Assembly (NCBI RefSeq): GCF_014873875.1
Contig: NZ_JADBEM010000001.1
Location: forward strand, 3,410,001 to 3,474,000
Direction: 5' to 3'
Length of the DNA stretch: 64,000 bases
Source: Actinopolymorpha pittospori
GTDB taxonomy: Bacteria; Actinomycetota; Actinomycetes; Propionibacteriales; Actinopolymorphaceae
A program made the position numbers and the translations under genes. Under the pieces are notes generated by a model that saw nothing but the letters and a program-made list of their open reading frames with translations, made no database searches and was not told where the DNA came from. Shown in pieces: positions 52,794-61,634 of this stretch (the first letter of the stretch is position 1; each line of letters starts with the position of its first letter).

Positions 52794-54253
52794 CTAGGGT
52801 GGACCGCCTATCACGCTGACTGGTACGCCGCGTTGGCTCTGACCCTGACCGAACTGCCGCGCACGCGGGCTGCTCTTGCCCGAGGCGACCTTGAAATCGG
52901 CGAGGTCCGGGTCATCGCCGAACGTCTCGCCGATCTCAGCACTGGGGCGGACAGGCGGAAGGTGGAGGACGCTCTGTTCCCGGATGTGCTCGGGTTGCGG
53001 GCTGGGTTGTTGCGGATGCGGGTGGAGGCGGAGGTCATCAAGGTCGACCCGGATGCGGCGCTGGCGCGGCATCGGCGTCGGGTGCGTGATCGGGAGGTGG
53101 AGATGTACCCCGCCATCGATGGTGCCGCCGACCTTGCCGTTCGGGGTGTGCCGGCTGATCAGGCGGCGGAGGCATACGGGTATGTGGATGTGATCGCCCG
53201 CACCATGAAACAGGCAGGCGACCCTCGTCGGCTCGGCCAGCTCCGCGCGGACATCGCCACCAGCCTGCTCTCCGGTCGCAGCCACATCCACAACCCCGAC
53301 CCCCACGACACCCGCGACACCCACAACTGCGATCGGCACAGCCCCGACGCCCACAGCCCTGACCCGCACGAGACCGGCGACACTGACGACAGCGGCAGTT
53401 GCGGGGACGATGCCTGCGGCGGTGACACATGCGGCCGCGACAACGGTGACGGCGGCAGGGCTGCTGGTGATTCGAGTGAGCGGGCTCGCCGTGGTGTGGT
53501 GAAGGTTCCCGCACCTCGTGCACCGCAACCAGCCACACCCACAATCGCCGCAGCCACGGCCAGTGCCGCTGAACCCGCAGACGATCCACCACCGCCGATG
53601 CAGCCGCAGCTGCCGGTCAAGGGAGTGGTGTGCCCAGGGTGGGGGTGCGGGCGCGGATTCAGTTGAACGTTCCGCTGACCACGTTGATGGGACTGTCGCA
53701 GCGGCCAGGTGAACTCGGCGGGTTCGGTCCGATCGTCACCGAGGTCGCCCGCCGGCTGACCCTGAACCAGCTCACCAACCCCGACGCCCGCTACACCGTC
53801 GGGGTCACCCATCCGATCACCGGGCAGCTGCTGCATCTGCATCCGCTGCCCCAACGGTTCCTGCGGGGCCTACAGGCAGAGCTCGTCCATGCCCTCAACC
53901 AGCGCTGCGTCTGGCCGACCTGTCGAAGACCGGCCGCCACCTGCGACCTCGACCACAACACCCCCCACGCGGACGGCGGATCCACCACGCCCGCCAACAC
54001 CGCACCCCTGTGCCCGCACCATCATTCAGCGAAAACCGAATCGACCTGGACCCTCCACCAGACAACACCAGGCCACTACAGGCTCACCGACCCACACGGC
54101 AGACACCACCACACCCACCCACCCGACCTCACCGACCCCGCACCACCACAACCGCGAGACAACCCGAAACCACCACCCGCACCACCACCCGCACCACCAC
54201 CCGCACCACGACCAGCCACACCAGCCGACGACGACGATCCGCCACCGTTCTGA
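52794..54253 (+). pseudogene. DUF222-HNH gene, 3' fragment with a frameshift
   Basis: This is the rest of the interrupted gene. It continues in the 5' fragment's frame with GWTAYHADWY and TRAALARGDLEIGEVRVIAE, the DUF222 body, then a low-complexity Asp/His/Cys-rich stretch (near 53280-53460). At about 53600-53640 the coding frame moves by one base, consistent with a 1-base loss in a G-rich run. The remaining part (VRARIQLNVPLTTLMGL onward) carries the HNH motif CDLDHNTPHADGG and then LCPHHHSAKT. The gene is thus damaged twice. The C-terminal tail is a Pro-Ala repeat from 12-bp units. Confidence 0.82.
54169..54204. repeat. 12-bp tandem repeat at the 3' end of the HNH gene
   Basis: ACCACCACCCGC occurs three times without mismatch and encodes a Pro-Ala-rich tail 15 codons before the stop. 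It is again at the end of a gene that faces a convergent neighbour. Confidence 0.9.
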
Positions 54254-54414
54254 GGGGTACGGGCGCGTCCAACCCCGGCGCACCCCGGCAACGTCCCGGC
54301 CGACGGGTAGGGGAGGGAGGGCAGCATGTCCGGGCCGCTCGGCGCGGGCAAGACCCTGCACCTCGGCCAACCCCGGAGCGGAAAGCCGTGACCCGGACCG
54401 AGGGGGCCTCTGGG

Positions 54415-55275
54415 TTAGGTGAGGTGCGCGACGACCGCTCGGATCGCCTCGGCGGTCTCTTCGTCGACGGCCGGGCCGCTCATCCGGCCGGCCCAGGCCG
54501 ACCCGGTACGCAGGCGCAACGCGAGCAGGAGCCGGCTGACCGAAGGGCCGACGAGTCGGACGGCTCGTTCGACGTCGTCCTGCACCTCCTGGAGGCCCTG
54601 CGAGGTGGCGACCGCGGCGCGCAGCCGGCCGAAGAGGTCCGGGAACGCGGCGGAGACCCCGGAGATGACGCCGTGACCACCGGCCCCGAGGACACTCGGC
54701 AGCTCGCCGTCGCTGCCGGACCACAGCCGTTGATCCGCACCGAGCACTCCGGCGTACTCGGCGATCCGCGCGGCCGCGGCGCCGGAGACCTTCAGGCCGG
54801 CCATCCCAGGCAGCGCCATCACGTCGCGGGCGAGGTCAGGCTCGACGACGAGGCCAGTGCGTTCGGGAAAGAAGTACGGGTAGATCGCGTACTCGCCGAG
54901 GTCCTTCGAAACGTCCGCGTACCAACGCAGTACTCCGGTCGCGTCGGTCGGAAGGTAGTACGGCGTCAGCAGCGCGAACCGACGTACGCCGACAGCGAGG
55001 GAAGCCTCGGCGAGCCGACGCACCTGGTAGCCACTGGGGTGCCCGATATGGCCGATCACCCGAGCGGGGCCCAGGGCGGAGACGGCGACCTCGAACAGTC
55101 GTACCCGTTCCTCATCAGACAGTGCCGGGAACTCCCCGGTGGTCCCCGCCATCAGAACGCCGTCGACCCGGGGCGAAAGCTCGGCCAGCAGCGACTCGAG
55201 GGCGCGCAGGTCGATGGTGCCGTCGTCTACGAACGGTGTGGGCACCGCCGTGATGACCAGTTCGCGTTCACTCAT
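54415..55275 (-). CDS. dihydrodipicolinate synthase-family aldolase
   Basis: A 286-residue class I aldolase of the DapA/NAL superfamily. It begins MSERELVITAVPTPF. The carboxylate-binding AGTTGEF is at about residues 44-50, and the Schiff-base lysine is in AGLKVSG near residue 160. The tyrosine region is TPYYLP near 106, displaced from the usual YN-P form, so the substrate is probably not pyruvate with semialdehyde as in true DapA. ATG at 55275 has GAGGG upstream; the longer frame to 55317 lacks homology. It is isolated, with no lysine genes nearby. A sugar-acid or hydroxyproline-type aldolase is possible. Confidence 0.85.
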   Translation of the reverse strand: MSERELVITAVPTPFVDDGTIDLRALESLLAELSPRVDGVLMAGTTGEFPALSDEERVRLFEVAVSALGPARVIGHIGHPSGYQVRRLAEASLAVGVRRFALLTPYYLPTDATGVLRWYADVSKDLGEYAIYPYFFPERTGLVVEPDLARDVMALPGMAGLKVSGAAAARIAEYAGVLGADQRLWSGSDGELPSVLGAGGHGVISGVSAAFPDLFGRLRAAVATSQGLQEVQDDVERAVRLVGPSVSRLLLALRLRTGSAWAGRMSGPAVDEETAEAIRAVVAHLT

Positions 55276-55657
55276 GGACGGCCCTCGAAGACCAGACCAC
55301 CCATCAGCCCTCCTCATCGACGATCAACCGTCAACGTACCTCAGCCCGCGCTGGTGCCGACGGCGCCTCCCACGGGGCAGGTCGAGGATCGACGGTCCGT
55401 GGCTTGACCGCCCGCCGGTGCGGACACCGACCGGCTCCCAGTCGGAACCGGCTCCCAGTCGGGGAAGAGGAAATCGGCCGCACAGTAAGGGTCGAATTGG
55501 CAACGCAATAAGCGCCCAAATTCGCCGCACCTTTTAGCCGTCCTTTATGTAGGGCCGACGTATTGTCTTTCGCAGATCCGACGATTCCTTTTGAACTGAA
55601 TTCCGAACGTCAATAGCCTCGCGACATCTGTAATTCCCAATCGGGGGGCAAAGCCTT
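55276..55657. other. 382-base spacer with a 16-bp direct repeat and lower GC
   Basis: This lies between the divergent DapA-family and beta-helix genes. ACCGGCTCCCAGTCGG is repeated at 55430-55445 and 55447-55462. From about 55490 to 55650 the sequence is clearly less GC-rich than the rest, with stretches such as ACCTTTTAGCCG and CCTTTATGTAGG. GGGGGGC precedes the start at 55658. Short frames on the minus strand look like chance. Promoters for both genes should be here. Confidence 0.5.
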
Positions 55658-57157
55658 ATGAACTTCGGTTCTAAGTACAGAAGGACGCGGTGGTATGCGG
55701 CCGTAACTGGCGGTCTGGTCGGTTTTGCCGGAATGGCCGCCCTGAGCGGCGTGGATACTGTCGTGCCAATGGCGGAGAAGAGCGTGCCATCGCCTCAACA
55801 GGTAGCCGCCAAGAAGGCGGGCGACGGTGGCAAGCAGCGGAAGGACATCAATGTCGGGTGCAGTTCGGACGACTTGATCGCCGCAGTCGTTCGGGCCAAC
55901 GCCGAGGGTGAGGCGACTCTCATCCTCAGTGAGGTGTGCACCTACACGCTCACCGCACACACCGGCGGCAACGGCCTGCCGATGATCGTGGGCTCGATCG
56001 CTATCGAAGGAAATGGTGCGACCATCGTGCGGGCGGCCAACGCCGACGAGTTCCGCATCCTCAACGTCGGACTCGGTGGCAACCTCCAGTTGCGTGACGT
56101 GACCATCAAGGGTGGCGTCGCCGACGCACCGCTGGGCGGCGGTGGCCTGCTGGTCCAGACCGGCGGTAAGGCGACCGTCGAACACGTCGCCTTCACCTTC
56201 AACCAGTCCGACGGGGGTGGTGGGGCGCTCGCGAACCACGGCATCACCAGGATCGTCAGCAGCCCCAAGTCCAACAAGGACAACGGCAAGCACGACGACG
56301 GCAAGGACGGCAAGGTCGGCAAGGACGGGAAGGGCCTGACCGACTTCGCCGACGACGGCATCAGCCGTACGTGGGTCGAGGACAGTTGGACCGAGGACGA
56401 CTGGGCCAAGGGCGAGGACGGCGAGAACGCCAACGTCACCGTGATCAGCCAGAACAGCGCGCTGGGGAGCGGCGCCGGAGTCTTCAACACCGGCGCCCTG
56501 TCGGTGTCGAACACCCGCATCAGCCACAACAACGCCCTCGGCGACGCCGGCGGCCTGTTGAACTTCGGTGGTACGGCGGAGTTGACCGACACCAGCATCG
56601 ACCACAACCATGGGATCGACGACGGTGGAGGCATCTCCATGGCCCCGAACCTCGCGGGCAGGGTGTCGACGACGACGCTCAAGCGCACCCTGGTGGCCAA
56701 CAACTACACCAACGACGCGGCCGGCGGCATCAACAACGAGGGCTCCAACCTCTACGTCCTCCACAGCATCGTCCGGGGCAACATCGCGACCCAGAGCGGT
56801 GGTGGGTTCGTCAACGACGACGGCAAAGTGACGGTCGATGACAGCAAGATCGACAAGAACACCGCCGGCGGACTCGGCGGTGGCGTGTTCAGCTCGGGCC
56901 AGTTCGTCCTTCGACGCAGCGAGGTCAACCTGAACAGCGCCGTGGGGGTCGCCTCGCATTCGGGCGGAATCCGCAACAGCTCCGGCAGGCTCACGCTGAG
57001 CAGGACTCGGGTCATCGCGAACTTCGCGTCCGTCGCGCCGGGAGGAATCTCCACGTCCAACGACCAGGTGACCGTCGACGACGAGTCTCCGATCGTCAAG
57101 AACCGGCCCACCAACTGCGAAGGCAGCCTGGTGGAGGTTCCGAACTGCTTCGGCTGA
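55658..57157 (+). CDS. secreted right-handed beta-helix repeat protein
   Basis: A 499-residue exported protein. Residues 1-32 form a signal peptide (RRTRWYAAVTGGLVGFAGMAA). From about 65 to the C-terminus it has repeating Asn- and Gly-rich rungs (for example GAGVFNTGALSVSNTRISHN and GGGISM..., GGINNEGSNLYV) of a parallel beta-helix like pectate-lyase or adhesin folds. A Lys/Asp/Gly-rich insertion (near 205-230, SNKDNGKHDDGKDGK) interrupts the helix and may be exposed. No lyase acid residues are identified, so a structural or adhesive role is as likely as an enzyme. The low-GC leader hints at a different origin. Confidence 0.82.
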   Translation: MNFGSKYRRTRWYAAVTGGLVGFAGMAALSGVDTVVPMAEKSVPSPQQVAAKKAGDGGKQRKDINVGCSSDDLIAAVVRANAEGEATLILSEVCTYTLTAHTGGNGLPMIVGSIAIEGNGATIVRAANADEFRILNVGLGGNLQLRDVTIKGGVADAPLGGGGLLVQTGGKATVEHVAFTFNQSDGGGGALANHGITRIVSSPKSNKDNGKHDDGKDGKVGKDGKGLTDFADDGISRTWVEDSWTEDDWAKGEDGENANVTVISQNSALGSGAGVFNTGALSVSNTRISHNNALGDAGGLLNFGGTAELTDTSIDHNHGIDDGGGISMAPNLAGRVSTTTLKRTLVANNYTNDAAGGINNEGSNLYVLHSIVRGNIATQSGGGFVNDDGKVTVDDSKIDKNTAGGLGGGVFSSGQFVLRRSEVNLNSAVGVASHSGGIRNSSGRLTLSRTRVIANFASVAPGGISTSNDQVTVDDESPIVKNRPTNCEGSLVEVPNCFG

Positions 57158-57204
57158 GCTCCCGGCGGGACCCGTCGCGGACCAAGACCCAGCCAAAGCC
57201 GATC

Positions 57205-57281
57205 TGAAGAACACCGAAGAACACTGAAGAGCACCGACGAGCACCGAATGCTGGAGGACGCTGAAGAGCACTGACGAACAG
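57205..57281. repeat. degenerate 10-bp tandem repeat at a convergent junction
   Basis: Four adjacent 10-bp units (TGAAGAACAC, CGAAGAACAC, TGAAGAGCAC, CGACGAGCAC) run from 57205 to 57244, with two more related units at 57262-57281. They lie between the beta-helix gene and the convergent methyltransferase gene. The divergence suggests an older array than the perfect ones elsewhere. Confidence 0.8.
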
Positions 57282-57365
57282 GAGTACGCGGTACGTCCGG
57301 CCGCGCCCGGGGCGAGCATCCACTCGGTCCCGAGCGCGGCCGGACCGCGTTCGGAGCCGATCCGG

Positions 57366-58166
57366 TCAGGGAGACGCGGGGCGCACCGGACGCCCCCAGG
57401 CGAGTCTGGCGACCACCTTGAGTTCGAGCAGGTCCTCCCGTGCCCAGGGCCGGACGGCTCGTTCGACGCCGAGATCGAAGTCGAGCGCCTCCTGCTCGGA
57501 CATGTGTTCCCGAGCCAGCGTCGCCGTCGAGTGGAACTGCTCGACGTAGTCGCGGACGGACTGGTGGAAGGTCACCGGGGCGGTCTCGGCCCTTCCCGCG
57601 AGCTCGAGGAGCCCGCGGTCCGCAAGCGCGTCGACGACGGAGAAGCGGGGGTTGTAGCCGGGATCGCGGGAGTGTCGTCGAATGACTTCGAGTAGGTCGT
57701 CGTGCCATGGAACCTCGCGTGGGCCGTGCTCGACGACAGCCAGGTAGGCGTGCGGGGCGATGACGTCGGCCAACCGCCCCAGCGTCTCCTCCCACCGCAT
57801 CCAGTGCAGGCTGGCTCCGGCTGTCACGAGTGCGTACGGGCCCTCCAGCTCGGCCGTCTCCATGGCGCCGAGGATCCACCGTAGGCGAGGGTTCTGGCCG
57901 CCGGGTCGCTGCTGTCCGACCTCGATCATCGCCGCGGAGATGTCGACGGCGTCCACGCGCTCGACCCTGGGCGCGAGCGGCCGGGCGATGGCGCCCTCGC
58001 CCGCGCCGATGTCCAGCACCGTCCGCGGCTCATCGGTGATGAGCTGTTCGAGGAGGTCGAACACCTCGGGCGGGTACGGCGGGCGATGCGCGTAGGCCGT
58101 CGCCACGCCGGGGTTGCCGAAGACTCCGCCGAGTTCGCGATGGGTCAGCGCCGGACGTTCCACCAT
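57366..58166 (-). CDS. class I SAM-dependent methyltransferase
   Basis: A 266-residue methyltransferase-like protein with a Rossmann fold. Motif I is VLDIGAGEGAIARPL near residues 50-64, the acidic end of strand 2 is DAVDISAAMI near 73, and ALVTAGASLHWM near 113 is the typical post-motif II region. ATG at 58166 is chosen because homology starts at VERPALTHRELG; the frame is open to 58250. It resembles UbiE/BioC-like small-molecule methyltransferases. The gene is just downstream of no obvious partner; the sugar operon ends 94 bases upstream. The substrate is unknown. Confidence 0.85.
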   Translation of the reverse strand: MVERPALTHRELGGVFGNPGVATAYAHRPPYPPEVFDLLEQLITDEPRTVLDIGAGEGAIARPLAPRVERVDAVDISAAMIEVGQQRPGGQNPRLRWILGAMETAELEGPYALVTAGASLHWMRWEETLGRLADVIAPHAYLAVVEHGPREVPWHDDLLEVIRRHSRDPGYNPRFSVVDALADRGLLELAGRAETAPVTFHQSVRDYVEQFHSTATLAREHMSEQEALDFDLGVERAVRPWAREDLLELKVVARLAWGRPVRPASP

Positions 58167-58260
58167 CGACGCATGCTCGCACACCGCGGAAGCGCCGCGC
58201 CAGACGACCCGACCCGACTCGCGAGAAGGGTCGCACGGCGCGGCGCGCACACCATCGGGG

Positions 58261-59673
58261 CTACTTGATCAGCCCTGCCTTCTGCGCGTCCTGGATCGCC
58301 CGACCGACCGCGTCGAGGTTCTCCAGCCGCATCTCGTCGTACTCGCGGGAGACCAGGAGCCCGTCGGCGCCGGCTTCGAAGGCACGACGGGTGGCGAGCT
58401 GCACCTTCTCCGTCGAGCTTCGGATGGGGTTGCCGTCCGTCGGAACGTCGAACCCGACGCCGGCGTACACAGGCACGCGTCCCTTGACCGCCCGCACACA
58501 GCGCTGGACCTGCCGGAAGACGTACTCCGCCGACATGCCCTGGGTGGGCAGGTCGTCCAGGGCGGGTTCGAGGTCCCGGTCGTAGCCGAGTACGTCGAAG
58601 AGCAGGTCGCGGATGACCTCGGGTGAGGTGTCGGCGAAGACGCTCTTCGTCAGCGGGTGGATGAACCTGTCGCGGATCCGGACGCCGGCGATGTCGTGGT
58701 AGACGACAGGCTTGATCCAGTCGGAGTAGTGCACGAGGTCGTCGTAGTCCATCTCCGCCTGGTAGAACGGGTCCCAGGTGATCGGATGATAGACGTGCCA
58801 GCCCACCGAAGCGTCGGGCCGGATCGCCTTGATCGTGCCGTACATCTCCTTGGCGACGCTCTCCTTGGCCTGATGCCAGCCGTACTCCCAGGCGAGGACC
58901 TCGGGATACTTGAGCAGGATGCGCAGCAGGGTGACCATCGCGCCGTCGTTCGGCCGGTCGCCGTTACGACAGTCGCGGACCAGGTTGTAAAGCTCGGTCA
59001 GCCCGCGTCGTGCGCGGTCGACGTCGACTCCCCGGCGGTCGGCCGCCTTCTGGCAGTGCTCGCAGAAGCAGCCCGGGACCCTCCCGGTGGTGAAGAGGGT
59101 GGGCAGGGGACCGCTCCGCTCGGCGCCGTACTTGAAGCCGGCCAACTGCGGGTACGTCAGGAACAGGTCCTCGACCGTCGAGACCAGCCAGCCCCGGTAG
59201 TCGGGGTTGTTCCAGCACGGCAGGGTGTCGCGGCGTCCGTGGATGTCGATCGTCAACACCTTGGGCCAGTTGGGAACAAAGCCGCTCAGCCAGGGGCTGT
59301 GGCCCTCGAGGAAGCGCGCGAAGACCTTCATGTCGCGCGCCCGGGCCGGCTCGGTGAGTTCCTCGATGACGTCGCGACCGGCGTACTCCTTGTTGGGGTC
59401 CTCGACGTGGCGGAGCAACGTGCCCGCATAGGTGTCGGGGTTGGTCCGCACCCACTTGTGGGTGACGTTGCGCGACACCGGCGTCCAGACGCCCTTGCCG
59501 TGGTCGGCCATGCCCTCGGGCGGCCGGTTCGGGATGAACTTGTGGTACTCGTGCGTGTACACGAACACCGCGTTGATCTTCCCGCGTTGCTGAAGGGTGT
59601 CCAGGACGTGGTTGGCGCCCTCGTCGAACACGCTGTGAGACCCGAGTTGTACACCAACGAACGTTTCAGTCAC
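58261..59673 (-). CDS. TIM-barrel glycosidase-like protein, linked to sugar importer
   Basis: A 470-residue cytosolic protein, probably a TIM-barrel hydrolase of the hypothetical glycoside hydrolase (GHL6-like or beta-galactosidase-trimerisation-associated) type. FLEGHSPWLSGF near residue 120, a CFCEHC metal-like cluster near 209, and acidic residues at strand ends (YDEM, WEYGWHQ) are visible. The start is GTG at 59673. It follows the two permease genes by 18 bases and is the last gene of the operon. An intracellular glycosidase acting on the imported sugar is the likely role; the family has little experimental work and the assignment is not certain. Confidence 0.65.
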   Translation of the reverse strand: MTETFVGVQLGSHSVFDEGANHVLDTLQQRGKINAVFVYTHEYHKFIPNRPPEGMADHGKGVWTPVSRNVTHKWVRTNPDTYAGTLLRHVEDPNKEYAGRDVIEELTEPARARDMKVFARFLEGHSPWLSGFVPNWPKVLTIDIHGRRDTLPCWNNPDYRGWLVSTVEDLFLTYPQLAGFKYGAERSGPLPTLFTTGRVPGCFCEHCQKAADRRGVDVDRARRGLTELYNLVRDCRNGDRPNDGAMVTLLRILLKYPEVLAWEYGWHQAKESVAKEMYGTIKAIRPDASVGWHVYHPITWDPFYQAEMDYDDLVHYSDWIKPVVYHDIAGVRIRDRFIHPLTKSVFADTSPEVIRDLLFDVLGYDRDLEPALDDLPTQGMSAEYVFRQVQRCVRAVKGRVPVYAGVGFDVPTDGNPIRSSTEKVQLATRRAFEAGADGLLVSREYDEMRLENLDAVGRAIQDAQKAGLIK

Positions 59674-59691
59674 GGAGTACGTCCTTCCTGT

Positions 59692-60570
59692 CTACTTCAG
59701 GCCGGTCCCCGCGATGCCTCGAACGATCTGGCGTTGGAAGAAGAGGAAGAGGACGAGCAGTGGCAGCGCGCCGAGGATCGCGGAGGCCATGATCTGCGCG
59801 TACCTGATTCCGAACTCGCTCTGGACGGTAGCGAGTCCAACAGTCACTGTCATCAGCTGTGAATCAGTGAGGACCAGTAGTGGCCAGAGGAGATTGTTCC
59901 AGGCCCAGACAAAGCTGAAGATCGCCACGGCCGAGGCGGCGGGGCGCGAGAGTGGCATGATGATTCGCCCGTAGATCCGTAGCCATCCGGCACCGTCGGC
60001 CTGTGCTGCCTCGATGAGTTCACGGGGCAGTCCGTCGAAGAACTGCTTGAAGACGAACACCGCGACGGCGGTCGGGATCTGGGGCAGGATGACCGCCCAG
60101 TACGTGCCGAGCAGGCCCATCGACTGAACCTCGCGGTAGAGCGGAACGACCAGCGCCTGGGACGGGATCATGATGCCGGCGAGGATGACCCAGAACCACG
60201 TGCCGCTGCCGCGGAAGGGTACGCGGGCGAGTGCGAAGCCGGCCATGCTCGCGGTCAACACGGTCCCGGCGGCGACGAGCGTCGCGACGAGCACGCTGTT
60301 CAGGTACCACGAGGTCAGATCCGTGTTGGCCAACACGGATCGGTAGGCGTCGAGGGTCGGTTGGTCGATGAGCCAGGTGACCGGAAGCTTCGTCGTCTCG
60401 GCCTCCGGCTTGAGCGACGTGTCGACAGCCCAGGCGATCGGCACCACCCACAGCACGGCCAGAGCGATGACGGTGCCGATGCAGACCCGATCGAACAGTG
60501 CGCTCGGTCGCTCGTGTGGAGATCGGCCGCCGGGCCGGAACGGACGCGGCGTCGTACGCGGATGCGTCAT
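59692..60570 (-). CDS. carbohydrate ABC transporter permease (MalG type)
   Basis: A 292-residue inner-membrane permease with six helices. The EAA loop is ELIEAAQADGAGWLRIYGRIIMP near residues 200-222, and the C-terminus ends in VRGIAGTGLK, typical for MalG-like proteins. ATG at 60570 shares one base with the stop of the upstream permease gene. A longer frame continues to 60858 without homology. It is coupled with the MalF-type permease and serves the binding protein encoded at 61.6-63.0 kb. No ATPase gene is in this operon. Confidence 0.94.
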   Translation of the reverse strand: MTHPRTTPRPFRPGGRSPHERPSALFDRVCIGTVIALAVLWVVPIAWAVDTSLKPEAETTKLPVTWLIDQPTLDAYRSVLANTDLTSWYLNSVLVATLVAAGTVLTASMAGFALARVPFRGSGTWFWVILAGIMIPSQALVVPLYREVQSMGLLGTYWAVILPQIPTAVAVFVFKQFFDGLPRELIEAAQADGAGWLRIYGRIIMPLSRPAASAVAIFSFVWAWNNLLWPLLVLTDSQLMTVTVGLATVQSEFGIRYAQIMASAILGALPLLVLFLFFQRQIVRGIAGTGLK

Positions 60571-61508
60571 CACACTCCCCTCTCCTGGCGCCGAACGAGC
60601 GTGAACCAGACGACCGACACCGCGAGCACGATGAGGAAGAGCACCATCGAGGTCGCGGACGCGTAGCCCACGCGGAAGTTGGTGAAGCCGTAGTCGTAGA
60701 TGAACTGCATGGCGGTTCTGGTGGCGAAGTTGGGACCTCCCGCGGTCATGAGGAACACCTGGTCGAAGACCTTCAGTGATCCGATGACCTGCAAAACGGC
60801 GACCAGTGTCGTGGTCCGGCCCAACATCGGGATGGTGATGTGGATGATCTGTTGCCACGAGCTCGCGCCGTCGATCGACGCCGACTCATAGATCTCGTGT
60901 GGTATCTCCTGCAGGCCGGCGAGGTAGAGAACGAAGTTGAACCCCAGATGCCCCCAGACGGTCGCTATGGCGATCGAGATCATGGCCCAGTTCGGATCGC
61001 CGAGCCAGGACGGTGCGGGCAGGCCGACCCGGCCCAGCCAGTCGCCGATCAGGCCGAGGTCGGGTGTGTAGAGCCAGATCCAGATCAGCGCGAGTACCGA
61101 GGAGGGCAGGACGTACGGCGCGAAGAACGCGAGCCGGAGGAACCACGTCCCGCGGGACACGCGGTTCGCCATGATCGCGGCGGCGAGGGCGAGGAGCACG
61201 AGAGGTGGGCTCGTCAGGACGGTGAACCACAGGGTGTGCCCCAGCGCCGACCAGAACTGGTCACTGGAGAACGCCTCGAGGTAGTTGGCCAGGCCGACGA
61301 AGGTCCCGACTCCGGCGGACGCGAGGCCGGTGTCGAAGAAGCTCAGGACGACCCCGTAGGCGGTCGGCACGAGGAGGAACAGGGCGTACAGGATCACGAA
61401 CGGAGCCATCAGGCCGGCGCCGGCGGCGTTGTGGCGGCGACGTGGTCCGGCTCGACCCTGACGACTGCGTCTCGACGTGGACGCCTTGGTCAGCGTTCCG
61501 CTTGCCAT
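60570..61508 (-). CDS. carbohydrate ABC transporter permease (MalF type)
   Basis: A 312-residue inner-membrane permease. A basic cytoplasmic N-terminus (SRRSRQGRAGPRRR) is followed by six helices. The EAA loop lies in YESASIDGASSWQQIIHITIPML near 212-234. MTAGGPNFATRT near residue 258 is a regular MalF/UgpA feature. ATG at 61508 is the clear start. It lies 126 bases downstream of the binding-protein gene and overlaps the MalG-type gene by one base. It should form a heterodimeric channel with that partner and use an ATPase encoded elsewhere. Confidence 0.94.
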   Translation of the reverse strand: MASGTLTKASTSRRSRQGRAGPRRRHNAAGAGLMAPFVILYALFLLVPTAYGVVLSFFDTGLASAGVGTFVGLANYLEAFSSDQFWSALGHTLWFTVLTSPPLVLLALAAAIMANRVSRGTWFLRLAFFAPYVLPSSVLALIWIWLYTPDLGLIGDWLGRVGLPAPSWLGDPNWAMISIAIATVWGHLGFNFVLYLAGLQEIPHEIYESASIDGASSWQQIIHITIPMLGRTTTLVAVLQVIGSLKVFDQVFLMTAGGPNFATRTAMQFIYDYGFTNFRVGYASATSMVLFLIVLAVSVVWFTLVRRQERGV

Positions 61509-61634
61509 TCGGGCCTCCGACGGGGACGGCGATCGGCGCTACGGTGACGGTCTGGAGTGCTCGTCTCGTGGATTTCGTGGAGCTTGTGGATCTCGTGGCG
61601 GGGGTGGAGCATTCCCTCGCGCCTCACAGACGGT

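Noticed and set aside
55324..55530. small minus-strand gene upstream of the beta-helix protein
   Set aside because: Overlapping alternative frames of similar length and no ribosome site point to chance.
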